From Paenibacillus sp. R14(2021) (GTDB lineage Bacteria; Bacillota; Bacilli; Paenibacillales; Paenibacillaceae): DNA of 64,000 nucleotides. The translations under genes and the position numbers were made by a program. The notes beneath the pieces are model-generated. The model ran no database searches. It was not told the DNA's origin and saw only the letters and a program-made list of their open reading frames with translations. Of the stretch, positions 8,632-17,233 are shown piece by piece. The DNA lies in assembly GCF_019431355.1 (NCBI RefSeq), contig NZ_CP080269.1:4707001-4771000 (forward strand). The letters run 5' to 3'. Each line of letters opens with the position of its first letter. Positions within the stretch are counted from its first letter, which is position 1.

Positions 8632-9221
8632 TTGCTACATTCTCGATCTTTCCTCCGATCTGTGAGTGACCGCCTGTCGCTCATTTCGCATCCGGTGAAG
8701 GCCTTCAAGTGGTTCCCGAATACAAGAAAGAACAAAACCCTGTTCCATGCCGCTCAGACGGCCGATGCGGTGCTGTATCCCCTGACCAGCCATTTACAGA
8801 CGCTGCTGACGTCGCATTTGCAAGGCATTCCGCATTATTCCTTCGACGATCCGCTCGATATGGAGGATTTCGGCTATATGGCGTTCCGCCGAAGCCGCCG
8901 TTTCCGCTCTTCGGCTGGGTCGGGCGAATCGAGGCCAAGGCCAACAAGAACTGGCGGGAGTTTCTCCTGATCGGCGCGAGATTTCTGGTGAAATACCCGG
9001 AAGGCTACATGTGGATGTTCGGGGATGCGACCTTGAACGAACCGGCGGAGAAAGCCCAGTTCGACCGATGGGTGAATACGCTGCAGCTGCAGCAGAAGCT
9101 CATTATGTATTCCAACATGAAGCATATGAAACAGCATTTTTCCTGCGAGATGTACACGACGAATTTCATGAGCATGCTGAAGAGCTTATCGCAGTCTAAG
9201 CCCCGATCAGAACAGCTCTGA
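8632..9221 (+). pseudogene. Frame-shifted glycosyltransferase remnant
   Basis: Two overlapping plus-strand frames together resemble the middle of a GT-B glycosyltransferase. The first (8632 to about 8885) reads SHPVKAFKWFPN, LYPLTSHLQTLL and GIPHYSFDDPLDMEDFGYM. The second (from about 8885 to 9221) continues with FPLFGWVGRIEAK, NWREFLLIGARFL, MWMFGDATL and IMYSNMKHM, the region around the GT4 nucleotide-binding fold. The reading phase changes between them, there is no start, and the usual C-terminal E-x7-E region is missing. I call it an inactivated gene. Confidence 0.6.
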
Positions 9222-9280
9222 CGATAGATGACGGGCCGGCAGAAGAGGTTCACGCCGCGCTGCCGGCTTCCATATCCAGC

Positions 9281-9316
9281 AAAAAAGGTCCCGCTCACGA
9301 AGAGCGGGACCTTTTG
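9281..9316 (-). terminator. Terminator of aconitase
   Basis: AAAAGGTCCCGCTC and GAGCGGGACCTTTT form a perfect stem with a four-base loop. It lies 17 bases beyond the aconitase stop on the minus strand, where AAAAAA on the plus strand becomes the T tail. Confidence 0.9.
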
Positions 9317-9332
9317 CTGCGACAACAGTATA

Positions 9333-12050
9333 TTACTTGCTGTTAGCTGCAATCATTTGACGAAGAACGGTTTGCAGGATACCGCTGTTCCGGTAGTAGT
9401 CAACGTCTACCATGGAATCCAGGCGAACGGCAGCCGAGAATTCAAACGTCGTGCCGTCTTCGCGCGTAGCGATGACTTGCACGCTTTGGCCAGGTTGAAC
9501 ATCGTTGCTCAGCCCTACGATATCGAACGTTTCGCGGCCTGTGATGTTCAGCGTTTTCCAGCTTTGGCCGCCTTGGAATTGCAGCGGCAGTACGCCCATG
9601 CCGACCAGGTTGGAGCGGTGAATCCGCTCGAAGCTTTCCGCGATAACGGCTTTTACGCCGAGCAGGAAGGTACCTTTAGCCGCCCAGTCACGGGAGCTTC
9701 CCGTACCGTATTCTTTACCGGCAATAACGACGAGGTTTTTGCCGTTTTCTTGATATTTCATGGACGCGTCATAGATGGACATGACTTCGTTCGTCGGCAG
9801 GTACGTCGTAACGCCGCCTTCCGTACCCGGAGCAACTTGGTTGCGGATCCGGATGTTCGCGAACGTACCGCGCATCATGACTTCATGGTTACCGCGGCGA
9901 GAGCCGTAGGAGTTGAAGTCGACTTTGTCCACGCCATGCTTGATCAAATATTCGCCCGCAGGGCTGTCTGCCTTGATATTGCCGGCCGGCGAGATATGGT
10001 CCGTCGTAACGGAGTCACCCATCAGTGCAAGCACGCTCGAGCTCTTGATGTCCGCGATGTCGCCAATATCAGCGCCGAGGTTTTCGAAGAACGGCGGGTT
10101 TTGGATGTACGTGGATTTCGCATCCCACTCGTAGCTCTCGCCTGTCGGCACATCAATTGCATTCCAACGCTCGTTTTGCGTAAACACGTTCTCGTATTTG
10201 TCGCGGAACATTTGCGGGCTCATCGCCGTTGCGATTGCATCTGCGATTTCTTTGGAAGTCGGCCAGATGTCTTTCAGGTAGACAGGCTCGTTCTTGGTGT
10301 CGTACCCGATCGGATCGGTAGACAGGTCGATGTTGACTGTTCCTGCAAGCGCGTAAGCGACGACGAGCGGCGGCGATGCCAGGTAGTTGGCTTTCACCTG
10401 CGCGTGCACGCGGCCTTCGAAGTTACGGTTACCGGAGAGGACAGCTGCAACTGTCATGTCGTTGTCGGCAATCGCTTTGCTCACTTCGTCCGGCAATGGA
10501 CCGGAGTTACCGATACAAGTTGCGCAGCCGTAGCCTGCTACGTGGAAGCCGAGCGCTTCCAGGGAGCCGAGCAGGTTCGCTTTCTTCAGGTATTCCGTAA
10601 CGACCAGGGAACCTGGCGTCAGGGAGCTCTTCACGTATGCCGGTTTCTTCAGGCCGCGTTCAACGGCTTTCTTCGCGACAAGCGCCGCGCCCAGCATAAC
10701 GCTCGGGTTGGATGTGTTCGTACAGCTTGTGATTGCAGCAATGACAACAGCGCCGGTGCCCATTTTGGTCACTTCGCCGTTGTTGTGCTTCACTTCGACC
10801 ATCTCTTCGATTTTGCTGTCGGAGAGGCCGTATCCGCCTTTGTCGATCGGCGTGCGGACGATGCTGTTGAACGATTCTTTCATCGCTGTCAGCTCTACGC
10901 GGTCCTGCGGACGTTTCGGTCCGGCAAGGGACGGTACGATTGTGGACAAATCCAGCTCCACGATATCGGAGAACGTTGGTTCAGGCGTCTCGTCCGTGCG
11001 GAACATGCCTTGAGCCGTATAGTAAGCTTCAACAAGCGCGATTTGCTCTTCCGTGCGGCCTGTGGAGCGAAGGAAATGCAGCGTTTCGTTATCAACAGGG
11101 AAGTAACCCACAGTTGCGCCGTATTCAGGTGCCATGTTGGCAACTGTTGCACGGTCAGCCAGGCTGATGTTGGACAAGCCGGGGCCGAAGAACTCGACGA
11201 ATTTGCCGACTACGCCTTTTTTACGAAGGATCTGCGTAACCGTCAGCGCAAGGTCAGTCGCCGTAGCGCCTTCTGCAAGGCTGCCTGTCAGGCGGAAGCC
11301 GATAACTTCCGGCGTTACGAAGTACAGCGGCTGGCCGAGCATGCCGGCTTCGGCTTCGATCCCGCCGACGCCCCAACCCACAACGCCAAGACCGTTGATC
11401 ATCGTGGTATGGGAATCCGTACCTACGAGGGAGTCCGGATAAACGACCGTTTCGCCGTCAACGGTTTTCGTAGCGGCAACGGACGCCAGGTACTCGAGAT
11501 TGACTTGGTGAACGATACCCGTGCCCGGTGGAACGGCGCGGAAGTTATCGAAGGCCGTTTGCGCCCAGCGAAGGAAGCGGTAACGCTCTTCGTTGCGTTT
11601 GAACTCGATGTCCATGTTGTACTCAAGCGCTTCCGGCGTGCCGAAAGCATCCACCATAACGGAGTGGTCGATAACAAGGTCAACAGGCACAAGCGGGTTG
11701 ATTTGTTTCGGGTCTCCGCCGGATTTCTTCACGGTGTCACGCATCGCTGCCAGATCGACTACGACCGGAACGCCGGTGAAATCCTGCAGGACGATACGTG
11801 CAGGAATGAATGGAATTTCTTTGTCTTCACGGCCGTCAGCCCATGTTGCCAGCTGTTTGACGTGCTCTTTCGTAATTCCGCGGCCATCGAATTGACGGAC
11901 AGCTGCTTCAAGCAGCACTTTGATGGAGAATGGGAGTTTTGAAATTTTTCCTAGGCCTTGCTCTTCCAGCCCGCCCAAGCGGTAGTAAGCGAATTGCTTA
12001 CCCCCGACCTGCAGCGATTCGCGGACGGAGTACTCGTTTTGCTTTGTCAT
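9333..12050 (-). CDS. acnA: Aconitate hydratase
   Basis: A 905-residue aconitase (AcnA/IRP1 type) of the citric acid cycle, isomerising citrate and isocitrate. The three cluster cysteines are visible: [11 protein letters not shown] near residue 440 and [14 protein letters not shown] near residue 506. The N-terminal [15 protein letters not shown] and LQDFTGVP, and the swivelling C-terminal domain with [16 protein letters not shown], complete the protein. The ATG at 12050 has AAGGAGGC ten bases upstream; the frame extends to 12119 but crosses the presumed leader. A dyad at 12086-12102 between the promoter and the start suggests repression. A terminator follows. Confidence 0.97.
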   Translation of the reverse strand: MTKQNEYSVRESLQVGGKQFAYYRLGGLEEQGLGKISKLPFSIKVLLEAAVRQFDGRGITKEHVKQLATWADGREDKEIPFIPARIVLQDFTGVPVVVDLAAMRDTVKKSGGDPKQINPLVPVDLVIDHSVMVDAFGTPEALEYNMDIEFKRNEERYRFLRWAQTAFDNFRAVPPGTGIVHQVNLEYLASVAATKTVDGETVVYPDSLVGTDSHTTMINGLGVVGWGVGGIEAEAGMLGQPLYFVTPEVIGFRLTGSLAEGATATDLALTVTQILRKKGVVGKFVEFFGPGLSNISLADRATVANMAPEYGATVGYFPVDNETLHFLRSTGRTEEQIALVEAYYTAQGMFRTDETPEPTFSDIVELDLSTIVPSLAGPKRPQDRVELTAMKESFNSIVRTPIDKGGYGLSDSKIEEMVEVKHNNGEVTKMGTGAVVIAAITSCTNTSNPSVMLGAALVAKKAVERGLKKPAYVKSSLTPGSLVVTEYLKKANLLGSLEALGFHVAGYGCATCIGNSGPLPDEVSKAIADNDMTVAAVLSGNRNFEGRVHAQVKANYLASPPLVVAYALAGTVNIDLSTDPIGYDTKNEPVYLKDIWPTSKEIADAIATAMSPQMFRDKYENVFTQNERWNAIDVPTGESYEWDAKSTYIQNPPFFENLGADIGDIADIKSSSVLALMGDSVTTDHISPAGNIKADSPAGEYLIKHGVDKVDFNSYGSRRGNHEVMMRGTFANIRIRNQVAPGTEGGVTTYLPTNEVMSIYDASMKYQENGKNLVVIAGKEYGTGSSRDWAAKGTFLLGVKAVIAESFERIHRSNLVGMGVLPLQFQGGQSWKTLNITGRETFDIVGLSNDVQPGQSVQVIATREDGTTFEFSAAVRLDSMVDVDYYRNSGILQTVLRQMIAANSK

Positions 12051-12085
12051 TGCGCTTCGCGCCTCCTTGACTGTGTACAGATTCG

Positions 12086-12102
12086 GTTTCACTCTGTGAA
12101 AC
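12086..12102. promoter_or_regulatory. 17-bp palindrome in the aconitase leader, candidate operator
   Basis: GTTTCACTCTGTGAAAC has 7-bp perfect arms around TCT and lies 35 bases upstream of the aconitase start, downstream of the TATACT -10. It differs from the palindrome before the IclR gene (7075) at only two central bases, so one protein may bind both. Confidence 0.55.
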
Positions 12103-12130
12103 ACGATTTCAAAAAACAATTCATGACCTT

Positions 12131-12160
12131 AGTATAGCGTTTTTTCGCGGATTTAGAAAG
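12131..12160 (-). promoter_or_regulatory. acnA: Candidate aconitase promoter
   Basis: On the minus strand a TATACT -10 lies at 12131-12136, with a weak -35 (TTTCTA) 17 bases further upstream. Transcription would start near 12124, putting the palindrome at about +22 to +38. Confidence 0.45.
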
Positions 12161-12218
12161 ACCAAATATCATGTGGATCAGAAGATGTTTCGCCCATTTT
12201 CACATGAATTTGCTCTGC

Positions 12219-12235
12219 GGTTCATATAATGAACC
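12219..12235. promoter_or_regulatory. 17-bp palindrome over the -10 of the amidase gene
   Basis: GGTTCATATAATGAACC has perfect 7-bp arms and contains a consensus TATAAT (12225-12230). It is about 45 bases before the amidase start, so a dimeric repressor bound here would block the -10. Confidence 0.5.
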
Positions 12236-12280
12236 AATTTTCTTTTTGCTCAAAAATCGGACCAATGGGAGGGATCACAA

Positions 12281-13483
12281 GTGCCGCGATCGCGTATACG
12301 GGCCGGAACAGGCAAAGCTGCAGCTAGAAAGGGCACGGTGCCGAAGCCGGGACGTGTTTCCGTGCAGGCCGTGCAGCTGCACGGCGCGGAAAGAGCTGGC
12401 AGCCAGGCGCTTCCTCAGCGAAGAGAAGCGGCGGCGGATACTGCCAAGCCGGAAGGCTGGAAGGCCGCCGTGCACCGTTATGTGAAGCTTTACAATCAGG
12501 CTGAAATCGACCGTTATGCGGCACCGTTCGAGGAAGTCATCATCGACGGGGACCATCTCTTCCGGTTCACGCAGCGTCTAGACAGACTGCGCGAACAGGA
12601 GCTCCTTCGCGGCGTGCTTCCCTCCCGCAGCGAAACCAGCGCTGAGTTGCTGCGCATCAGCGAATCCGGTTCGCTCTCCGAAGTCTGCGTGCTCATCGAA
12701 TTGCGGATCAAGCGAACGATCGACCAGCAGGGCAGGACTTACCTTGAGGAGCGCTGCGACCGCGAGCGGCTGTGGCTTGCCGCGGACGGCGACGCCTATT
12801 CGATCACCCGCGTCGAGCCGATCGTGTCGGAGAGGCGCCCGCGCTTCAGCTCGTCCCAATCGAGCCATGCGTCCGAATTCGCCGACGAGCAGCTGCTCGC
12901 AGCCGAAAGCAAGCCGCAATCCATACCTTATATAAACTATGATGTTTTGCCGTTTTTCAAACATGGCCGCGCAGGAATCCGTTATAGACGCGATTTGGCT
13001 GCCGCTTATGCCGACCGCTGGTGGAACGAAGCGAACCCCGCCTATGAGAATTTCGAGGTAAACTGCACCAATTACATCTCCCAATGTCTCTTTGCAGGCA
13101 ACGGGCCGATGAACTATACTGGTAAAAGGGCTTCCGGCTGGTGGTACCGCGGGTTCAGCGGCGGTCGGGAAAATTGGAGCTATAGTTGGGCCGTGGCGAA
13201 CGCGCTGCAGCATTATTTGTCTGCGCCGCACAATTCCTCGCTGCGGGCAACGGTCGTTCAATCGGCGGATCAGCTCGCCCTTGGCGATGTCATCATCTAT
13301 GACTGGGGCGGCGATGGCCGCTTTCAGCACAGCACGATCGTAACCGCATTCGATGCTGCCGGCATGCCGCTCGTCAATGCGAATACGGTGCCGAGCCGTC
13401 ACCGATATTGGGACTATCAGGATTCCTACGCTTGGACGGAAAACACCAAATACCGGTTTTTCCATATTGCGGACGAATTTTAA
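12281..13483 (+). CDS. Amidase_6 domain protein
   Basis: A 400-residue protein. The C-terminal 165 residues (from about 225) match the putative amidase domain (Amidase_6): YRRDLAAAYADRWWNEANPAYENFEVNCTNYISQ contains the conserved cysteine, then WSYSWAVANAL, GDVIIYDWGGDGRFQHSTIVTAF with the histidine, and a terminal asparagine region (VNANT). This is an NlpC/P60-like cysteine hydrolase layout. The N-terminal 220 residues are basic then acidic and match nothing I recognise. There is no clear signal peptide. The GTG start has GGGAGGG eight bases upstream. Substrate unknown. Confidence 0.8.
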   Translation: MPRSRIRAGTGKAAARKGTVPKPGRVSVQAVQLHGAERAGSQALPQRREAAADTAKPEGWKAAVHRYVKLYNQAEIDRYAAPFEEVIIDGDHLFRFTQRLDRLREQELLRGVLPSRSETSAELLRISESGSLSEVCVLIELRIKRTIDQQGRTYLEERCDRERLWLAADGDAYSITRVEPIVSERRPRFSSSQSSHASEFADEQLLAAESKPQSIPYINYDVLPFFKHGRAGIRYRRDLAAAYADRWWNEANPAYENFEVNCTNYISQCLFAGNGPMNYTGKRASGWWYRGFSGGRENWSYSWAVANALQHYLSAPHNSSLRATVVQSADQLALGDVIIYDWGGDGRFQHSTIVTAFDAAGMPLVNANTVPSRHRYWDYQDSYAWTENTKYRFFHIADEF

Positions 13484-13554
13484 GAAGCGCTTTGTGCCCA
13501 GATGAATTGACGACCCACCAGCGTGGGAAATTAAACGTAACCGGAGGATTAATC

Positions 13555-14739
13555 ATGGGGGAGAAAGTGCGCGTAGGACTGGTTTACGGAGGGCGCTCTG
13601 GCGAGCATGAGGTTTCGCTGCAAACGGCCTTGGCGGTCATGAAAGCTTTTGATTACACCAAATACGAAATTAAACCTTTTTATATTTCCAAAGAAGGGCA
13701 GTGGCGCTCAGGGGAGACGCTGCTCGCCCCTCCGTCTGATTTGGCCCAGCTTCGGCTCGCGGGCGGCAGCGCCGTCGTCGGCACGGAAGCGCTGATGCCG
13801 GTATTCAGCGGCAGCTCGGACGAAGCGCAAGGTACGGCAGTGGTGTCAGCGATTCCGGGCAAGGTGAAGATTTCGGCCGTCTCTTCAGCTGTCAGCGAAT
13901 CTGCTGGCGAAGACGGTCTGGATGTCATCTTCCCGCTGCTTCACGGCACGTTTGGAGAAGACGGTACCATTCAAGGCTTGTTCGAAATGGCCAATATTCC
14001 TTATGTCGGCGCAGGCGTGCTCGCATCCGCGGTTGGCATGGACAAAATCACAATGAAGAAGGTATTCGCCCAGGACGGCCTGCCGCAGTGCATTTACCGG
14101 TATTTCAACCGGACGCAGTGGCAGAAAGATTCATCCTATTACATCATGGAAATCGAAGTGGCGCTCGGCTACCCATGCTTCATCAAGCCGGCGAATCTGG
14201 GCTCAAGCGTCGGCATCTCCAAGGCGCGTAACCGCGAAGAGCTGATTGAAGCGATTGATTACGCGTTCAGATTCGACCGCAAAGTCATCGTAGAGGAATT
14301 CGTGGATGCCCGCGAGATCGAAGTCAGCGTGCTTGGCAACGATGAGCCGCGCGCTTCCGTAGTCGGCGAGATCACGTCTTCGAGCGAATTCTACGATTAC
14401 AAGGCGAAGTATATCGACGGCAAATCGATGATGCATATTCCTGCGAACATTTCCGAGGAAATATCGGAAGCCGTGCGCGAGATGGCGGTTCAGGCTTTCC
14501 AAGCCATCGACGGCTCCGGTCTCTCCCGCGTGGATTTCTTCCTGCGCAAGGAGGATGGACAGCTGTTCATCAACGAGGTGAACACGATGCCGGGTTTCAC
14601 GCCGTACAGCATGTATCCGCTCATGTGGAAGGAAAGCGGCGTGTCGTACACGGAGCTGCTGGATACGCTGATCGCCCTTGCGATCTCGCGCCATACGGAG
14701 AAGCAGCGCATTGATTACAGCGGAGGAAGTCCGGCATAA
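13555..14739 (+). CDS. ddl: D-alanine--D-alanine ligase
   Basis: A 394-residue ATP-grasp ligase that joins two D-alanines for peptidoglycan precursor synthesis. Motifs in order: VGLVYGGRSGEHEVS at the N-terminus, HGTFGEDGTIQG near residue 129, CFIKPANLGSSVGISKA in the ATP-grasp domain, and FLRKEDGQLFINEVNTMPGFT with the metal ligands. An insert of about 40 residues near residue 75 (GTEALMPVFSGSSDEAQ) is longer than in short Ddl enzymes. The ATG at 13555 has CCGGAGG eight bases upstream. It is 71 bases after the amidase gene. Confidence 0.96.
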   Translation: MGEKVRVGLVYGGRSGEHEVSLQTALAVMKAFDYTKYEIKPFYISKEGQWRSGETLLAPPSDLAQLRLAGGSAVVGTEALMPVFSGSSDEAQGTAVVSAIPGKVKISAVSSAVSESAGEDGLDVIFPLLHGTFGEDGTIQGLFEMANIPYVGAGVLASAVGMDKITMKKVFAQDGLPQCIYRYFNRTQWQKDSSYYIMEIEVALGYPCFIKPANLGSSVGISKARNREELIEAIDYAFRFDRKVIVEEFVDAREIEVSVLGNDEPRASVVGEITSSSEFYDYKAKYIDGKSMMHIPANISEEISEAVREMAVQAFQAIDGSGLSRVDFFLRKEDGQLFINEVNTMPGFTPYSMYPLMWKESGVSYTELLDTLIALAISRHTEKQRIDYSGGSPA

Positions 14740-14783
14740 ACGCCGGTTTCCCCGTTTTTTTACCCTTAGGAGGTAGTGAGCTG

Positions 14784-15101
14784 ATGGGATTCCAATCCGA
14801 ATTTAATTCTGTATGCAAGTTCAAGTCCAAGCAAGAATTGTACGAGCTTCTGGAATACGGCCGCGGCAAAATGGTCAAAAGCGGCTTTCGCGTCTACCCG
14901 ACCGGCCAGAAAGTGATTGCGTACACGCCCGAGAACGAAGCGATTGCCATCGTACGCATTCTTGTCTCCATCGCCGAAATCAATTTTCAAGGCGAAGAGG
15001 TCACGGAAGTGGAGATGGAGCTTGTTCGCAAGCTGACGGAGGAAGAGGCGCGCGTGCAAACGGCGCTGGCGTACGAGATGTTCTTCGGCGAGCATGCATG
15101 A
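14784..15101 (+). CDS. Conserved small protein of unknown function
   Basis: A 105-residue soluble protein with a strong ribosome site (AGGAGG, nine bases before the ATG) that I do not recognise. It has an alpha/beta pattern: a basic N-terminal half (KQELYELLEYGRGKMVKSGFRVYPTGQK) and an acidic helical C-terminus (EVEMELVRKLTEEEARVQTALAYEMFF). No membrane segment, signal or metal motif is visible. It sits between ddl and uvsE, and its stop overlaps the uvsE start (ATGA), so it is translated together with the UV endonuclease. Confidence 0.8.
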   Translation: MGFQSEFNSVCKFKSKQELYELLEYGRGKMVKSGFRVYPTGQKVIAYTPENEAIAIVRILVSIAEINFQGEEVTEVEMELVRKLTEEEARVQTALAYEMFFGEHA

Positions 15102-16099
15102 TTGTCCGCTTCGGCTTCGTCGCCATGAGCGTGCTGCTGGAGAATACGTCGCCGTCACGGACGATGACGTACACGAATTTCGCCAAGCTGGATGACAGGG
15201 AAGCGGGGCTGCGCCGATTGGAGCGTCTCGCGGAAGAGAACCTTCGGACGACGCTGCGGATTATGAAGCACTGCATAGGCCATGACGTATTCGTCTACCG
15301 GATGACGTCCAAGCTCATTCCGCTCGCGACACATGACGCGCTGAAGGATTGGAACCCGTACCCAGCGCTGGAGGCGGCTTTCGAGGAAGTCGGCCGCTAT
15401 GCCAGGGAGAAACGAATGCGGGTCTCGTTTCATCCCGATCATTTCTGCGTATTCAGCACGCCCCGTCCGGAGGTGCTGGCGAAATCGGCAGAGGATCTGA
15501 ACTATCATGTGACGATGCTGGAGCATATGGGACTTGATCCCATGACGAAATGCAACATCCACGTAGGCGGTGCTTACGGAGATAAGCCTGCGTCCGCGGA
15601 TCGCTTCGTGAAGCAATTCGGCGCCCTGGAGGCCCGGCTGCGGGAGCGCGTGACGCTTGAGAACGACGATAAGACGTTCAACGTGCGCGAGACGCTGGCG
15701 GTCGCTGAAGCCGTCGGCACGCCGATGGTGCTGGATATTCACCACCATGCAGTGAATGACGGCGGCGAGAGCGAAGCGGTGCTCCACGGCGAGCTGTGGT
15801 CACGCATCCTTCGGACCTGGAACGGTCCGGATGGGAACCCGCTGCCGATTGGGCCTAAGCTGCATGTATCGAGTCCGAAGAGCGAGCGCGATCCGCGGGG
15901 GCATGCTGACAACGTGGACGTTCAGCCGCTGCTGCGTTTCCTGCGCGGCATTAACGGGTCCGTGCCGCAGCTTGATGTCATGATCGAGGCGAAGCAGAAG
16001 GACGCTGCGCTGCTCCAGCTGATGGCGGATATGCGCCGCTTGGAAGGGGAAGGCGAAGGAATCCGCGTTATTGACGGCGGAAGCATCGAGCTATTGTGA
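15098..16099 (+). CDS. uvsE: UV DNA damage endonuclease
   Basis: A 333-residue UvsE/UVDE TIM-barrel endonuclease that nicks 5' of UV photoproducts, an alternative excision repair entry found in Bacillus and Deinococcus. Features: N-terminal VRFGFVAMSV, the HPDHFCVFST metal site, NIHVGGAYGDK, LENDDKTFNV and VLDIHHHAVN, whose histidines and acids bind the divalent metals, then KLHVSSPKS. The start is the ATG overlapping the upstream stop (ATGA), with no independent ribosome site, which implies coupling to the 105-residue gene. Confidence 0.94.
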   Translation: MIVRFGFVAMSVLLENTSPSRTMTYTNFAKLDDREAGLRRLERLAEENLRTTLRIMKHCIGHDVFVYRMTSKLIPLATHDALKDWNPYPALEAAFEEVGRYAREKRMRVSFHPDHFCVFSTPRPEVLAKSAEDLNYHVTMLEHMGLDPMTKCNIHVGGAYGDKPASADRFVKQFGALEARLRERVTLENDDKTFNVRETLAVAEAVGTPMVLDIHHHAVNDGGESEAVLHGELWSRILRTWNGPDGNPLPIGPKLHVSSPKSERDPRGHADNVDVQPLLRFLRGINGSVPQLDVMIEAKQKDAALLQLMADMRRLEGEGEGIRVIDGGSIELL

Positions 16100-16121
16100 G
16101 AGCCAATGGACTGCAGCAAGC

Positions 16122-16166
16122 AGGAGCGAGAGGGGCTTGATCTTTTTCGCTCCTTCGGTTATTTTT
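16122..16166 (+). terminator. Probable terminator after uvsE
   Basis: AGGAGCG pairs with CGCTCCT over a loop that contains TTTTT, and the stem is followed by TCGGTTATTTTT. The T tract is displaced, so termination may be inefficient. Confidence 0.5.
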
Positions 16167-16169
16167 GGT

Positions 16170-16185
16170 AAGTAAGCGCTATCAT
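16170..16185. promoter_or_regulatory. cre-like site upstream of fabI
   Basis: AAGTAAGCGCTATCAT matches the CcpA consensus WTGNNARCGNWWWCAW at 15 of 16 positions (the T at position two is A). It lies 75 bases before fabI, next to an AT-rich -10-like stretch. Confidence 0.4.
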
Positions 16186-16259
16186 ATAAAAGCTGAAGGC
16201 ATGAACTGCACCCTGGTCAATCATCCCGGTCTATCACATTTCGGAGAGGATTGTGGCAA

Positions 16260-17030
16260 ATGAACGGATTACTCACAGGGAAAAATATACTCGTAATGGG
16301 CGTGGCGAACGACCGCAGCATTGCATGGGCGATCGCGCAGTCGCTGGCGGCGCAAGGAGCAAGGCTTGCTTTTACCTACGAGAGCGAGCGCGTGGAGGAG
16401 CGGGTGCGCAAGCTCGCGGATACGATTCCGGGCTCCATCCTGCTGCCCTGCAACGTGACGGCGGATGAAGAGATCGACGGACTGGCCGCTCAGATTGGAG
16501 AGAGCTTCGGGGTGCTGCACGGCCTCGTGCACAGCATCGCCTTCGCGAAGACGGAGGAGCTGGAGGGGATGTTCGTGGACACGTCGCGCGCGGGCTTCGC
16601 GCTGGCGCACGACATCAGCGCCTACTCGCTGACGGCTGTCGCGCAGCGGCTGCATCCGCTTATGACAGAGGGCGGCAGCATCATGACGATGACGTATCTC
16701 GGCGCAGAGCGCGCACTCCGCAATTATAACGTCATGGGCGTCGCCAAGGCCGCGCTGGAAGCCTCCGTCCGTTATTTGGCTGCAGATCTCGGTCCCCGCG
16801 GCATTCGGGTCAACGCGGTATCGGCAGGACCGATCCGGACGCTGGCGGCCAAAGGAATCAAGGACTTCAACGCGATCCTGCGGCAGGTGGAGGAGAAATC
16901 TCCGCTGCGCAAGACGACCGATGCTTCCGAAGTGGGCGACACGGCTATGTTTCTGCTCAGCAACCTCTCCCGCGGCATTACGGGCGAAGTGATTTATGTC
17001 GATAACGGCTACAATATTGTCGGCGTGTAA
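16260..17030 (+). CDS. fabI: Enoyl-[acyl-carrier-protein] reductase (NADH)
   Basis: A 256-residue short-chain dehydrogenase that carries out the last reduction of fatty acid elongation; it is the triclosan target in bacteria with FabI. The nucleotide motif is GVANDRSIAWAIAQSLAAQGA, and the FabI-type active site YNVMGVAKAALE has Tyr (about 156) and Lys six residues apart, which separates it from ordinary SDRs. The C-terminal GEVIYVDNGYNIVG is typical. The ATG at 16260 with GAGAGGA upstream is chosen over the TTG at 16251. It is monocistronic between hairpins. Confidence 0.96.
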   Translation: MNGLLTGKNILVMGVANDRSIAWAIAQSLAAQGARLAFTYESERVEERVRKLADTIPGSILLPCNVTADEEIDGLAAQIGESFGVLHGLVHSIAFAKTEELEGMFVDTSRAGFALAHDISAYSLTAVAQRLHPLMTEGGSIMTMTYLGAERALRNYNVMGVAKAALEASVRYLAADLGPRGIRVNAVSAGPIRTLAAKGIKDFNAILRQVEEKSPLRKTTDASEVGDTAMFLLSNLSRGITGEVIYVDNGYNIVGV

Positions 17031-17097
17031 GACTGAATCTGCTATATAGTCGGGCTCTAGGCGGTAAGGAACAGGCTTGAGCGCGGCAACGCTTCTA

Positions 17098-17152
17098 GGC
17101 GATAATCGGACAACCCGGCATAGGCGCGGGAGCTGGTTATCGTCTTTTTTTG
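17098..17152 (+). terminator. Terminator after fabI
   Basis: GGCGATAA pairs with TTATCGTC across about 32 bases, with partial pairing of the GC-rich interior, and is followed by seven T residues. Confidence 0.65.
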
Positions 17153-17233
17153 TGACTTGCGCGCAGCCATTTGCGAACTTGCGCGCAGACCGCTACGATA
17201 GAGAGGTCTATGGAAGCGGAGGCATGTCGTCTT

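Noticed and set aside
9228-11942. A 904-codon plus-strand open frame opposite aconitase
   Set aside because: It is the antisense of acnA: its protein is Arg/His/Cys/Val-rich with no motif or ribosome site, while the minus strand encodes a full aconitase.
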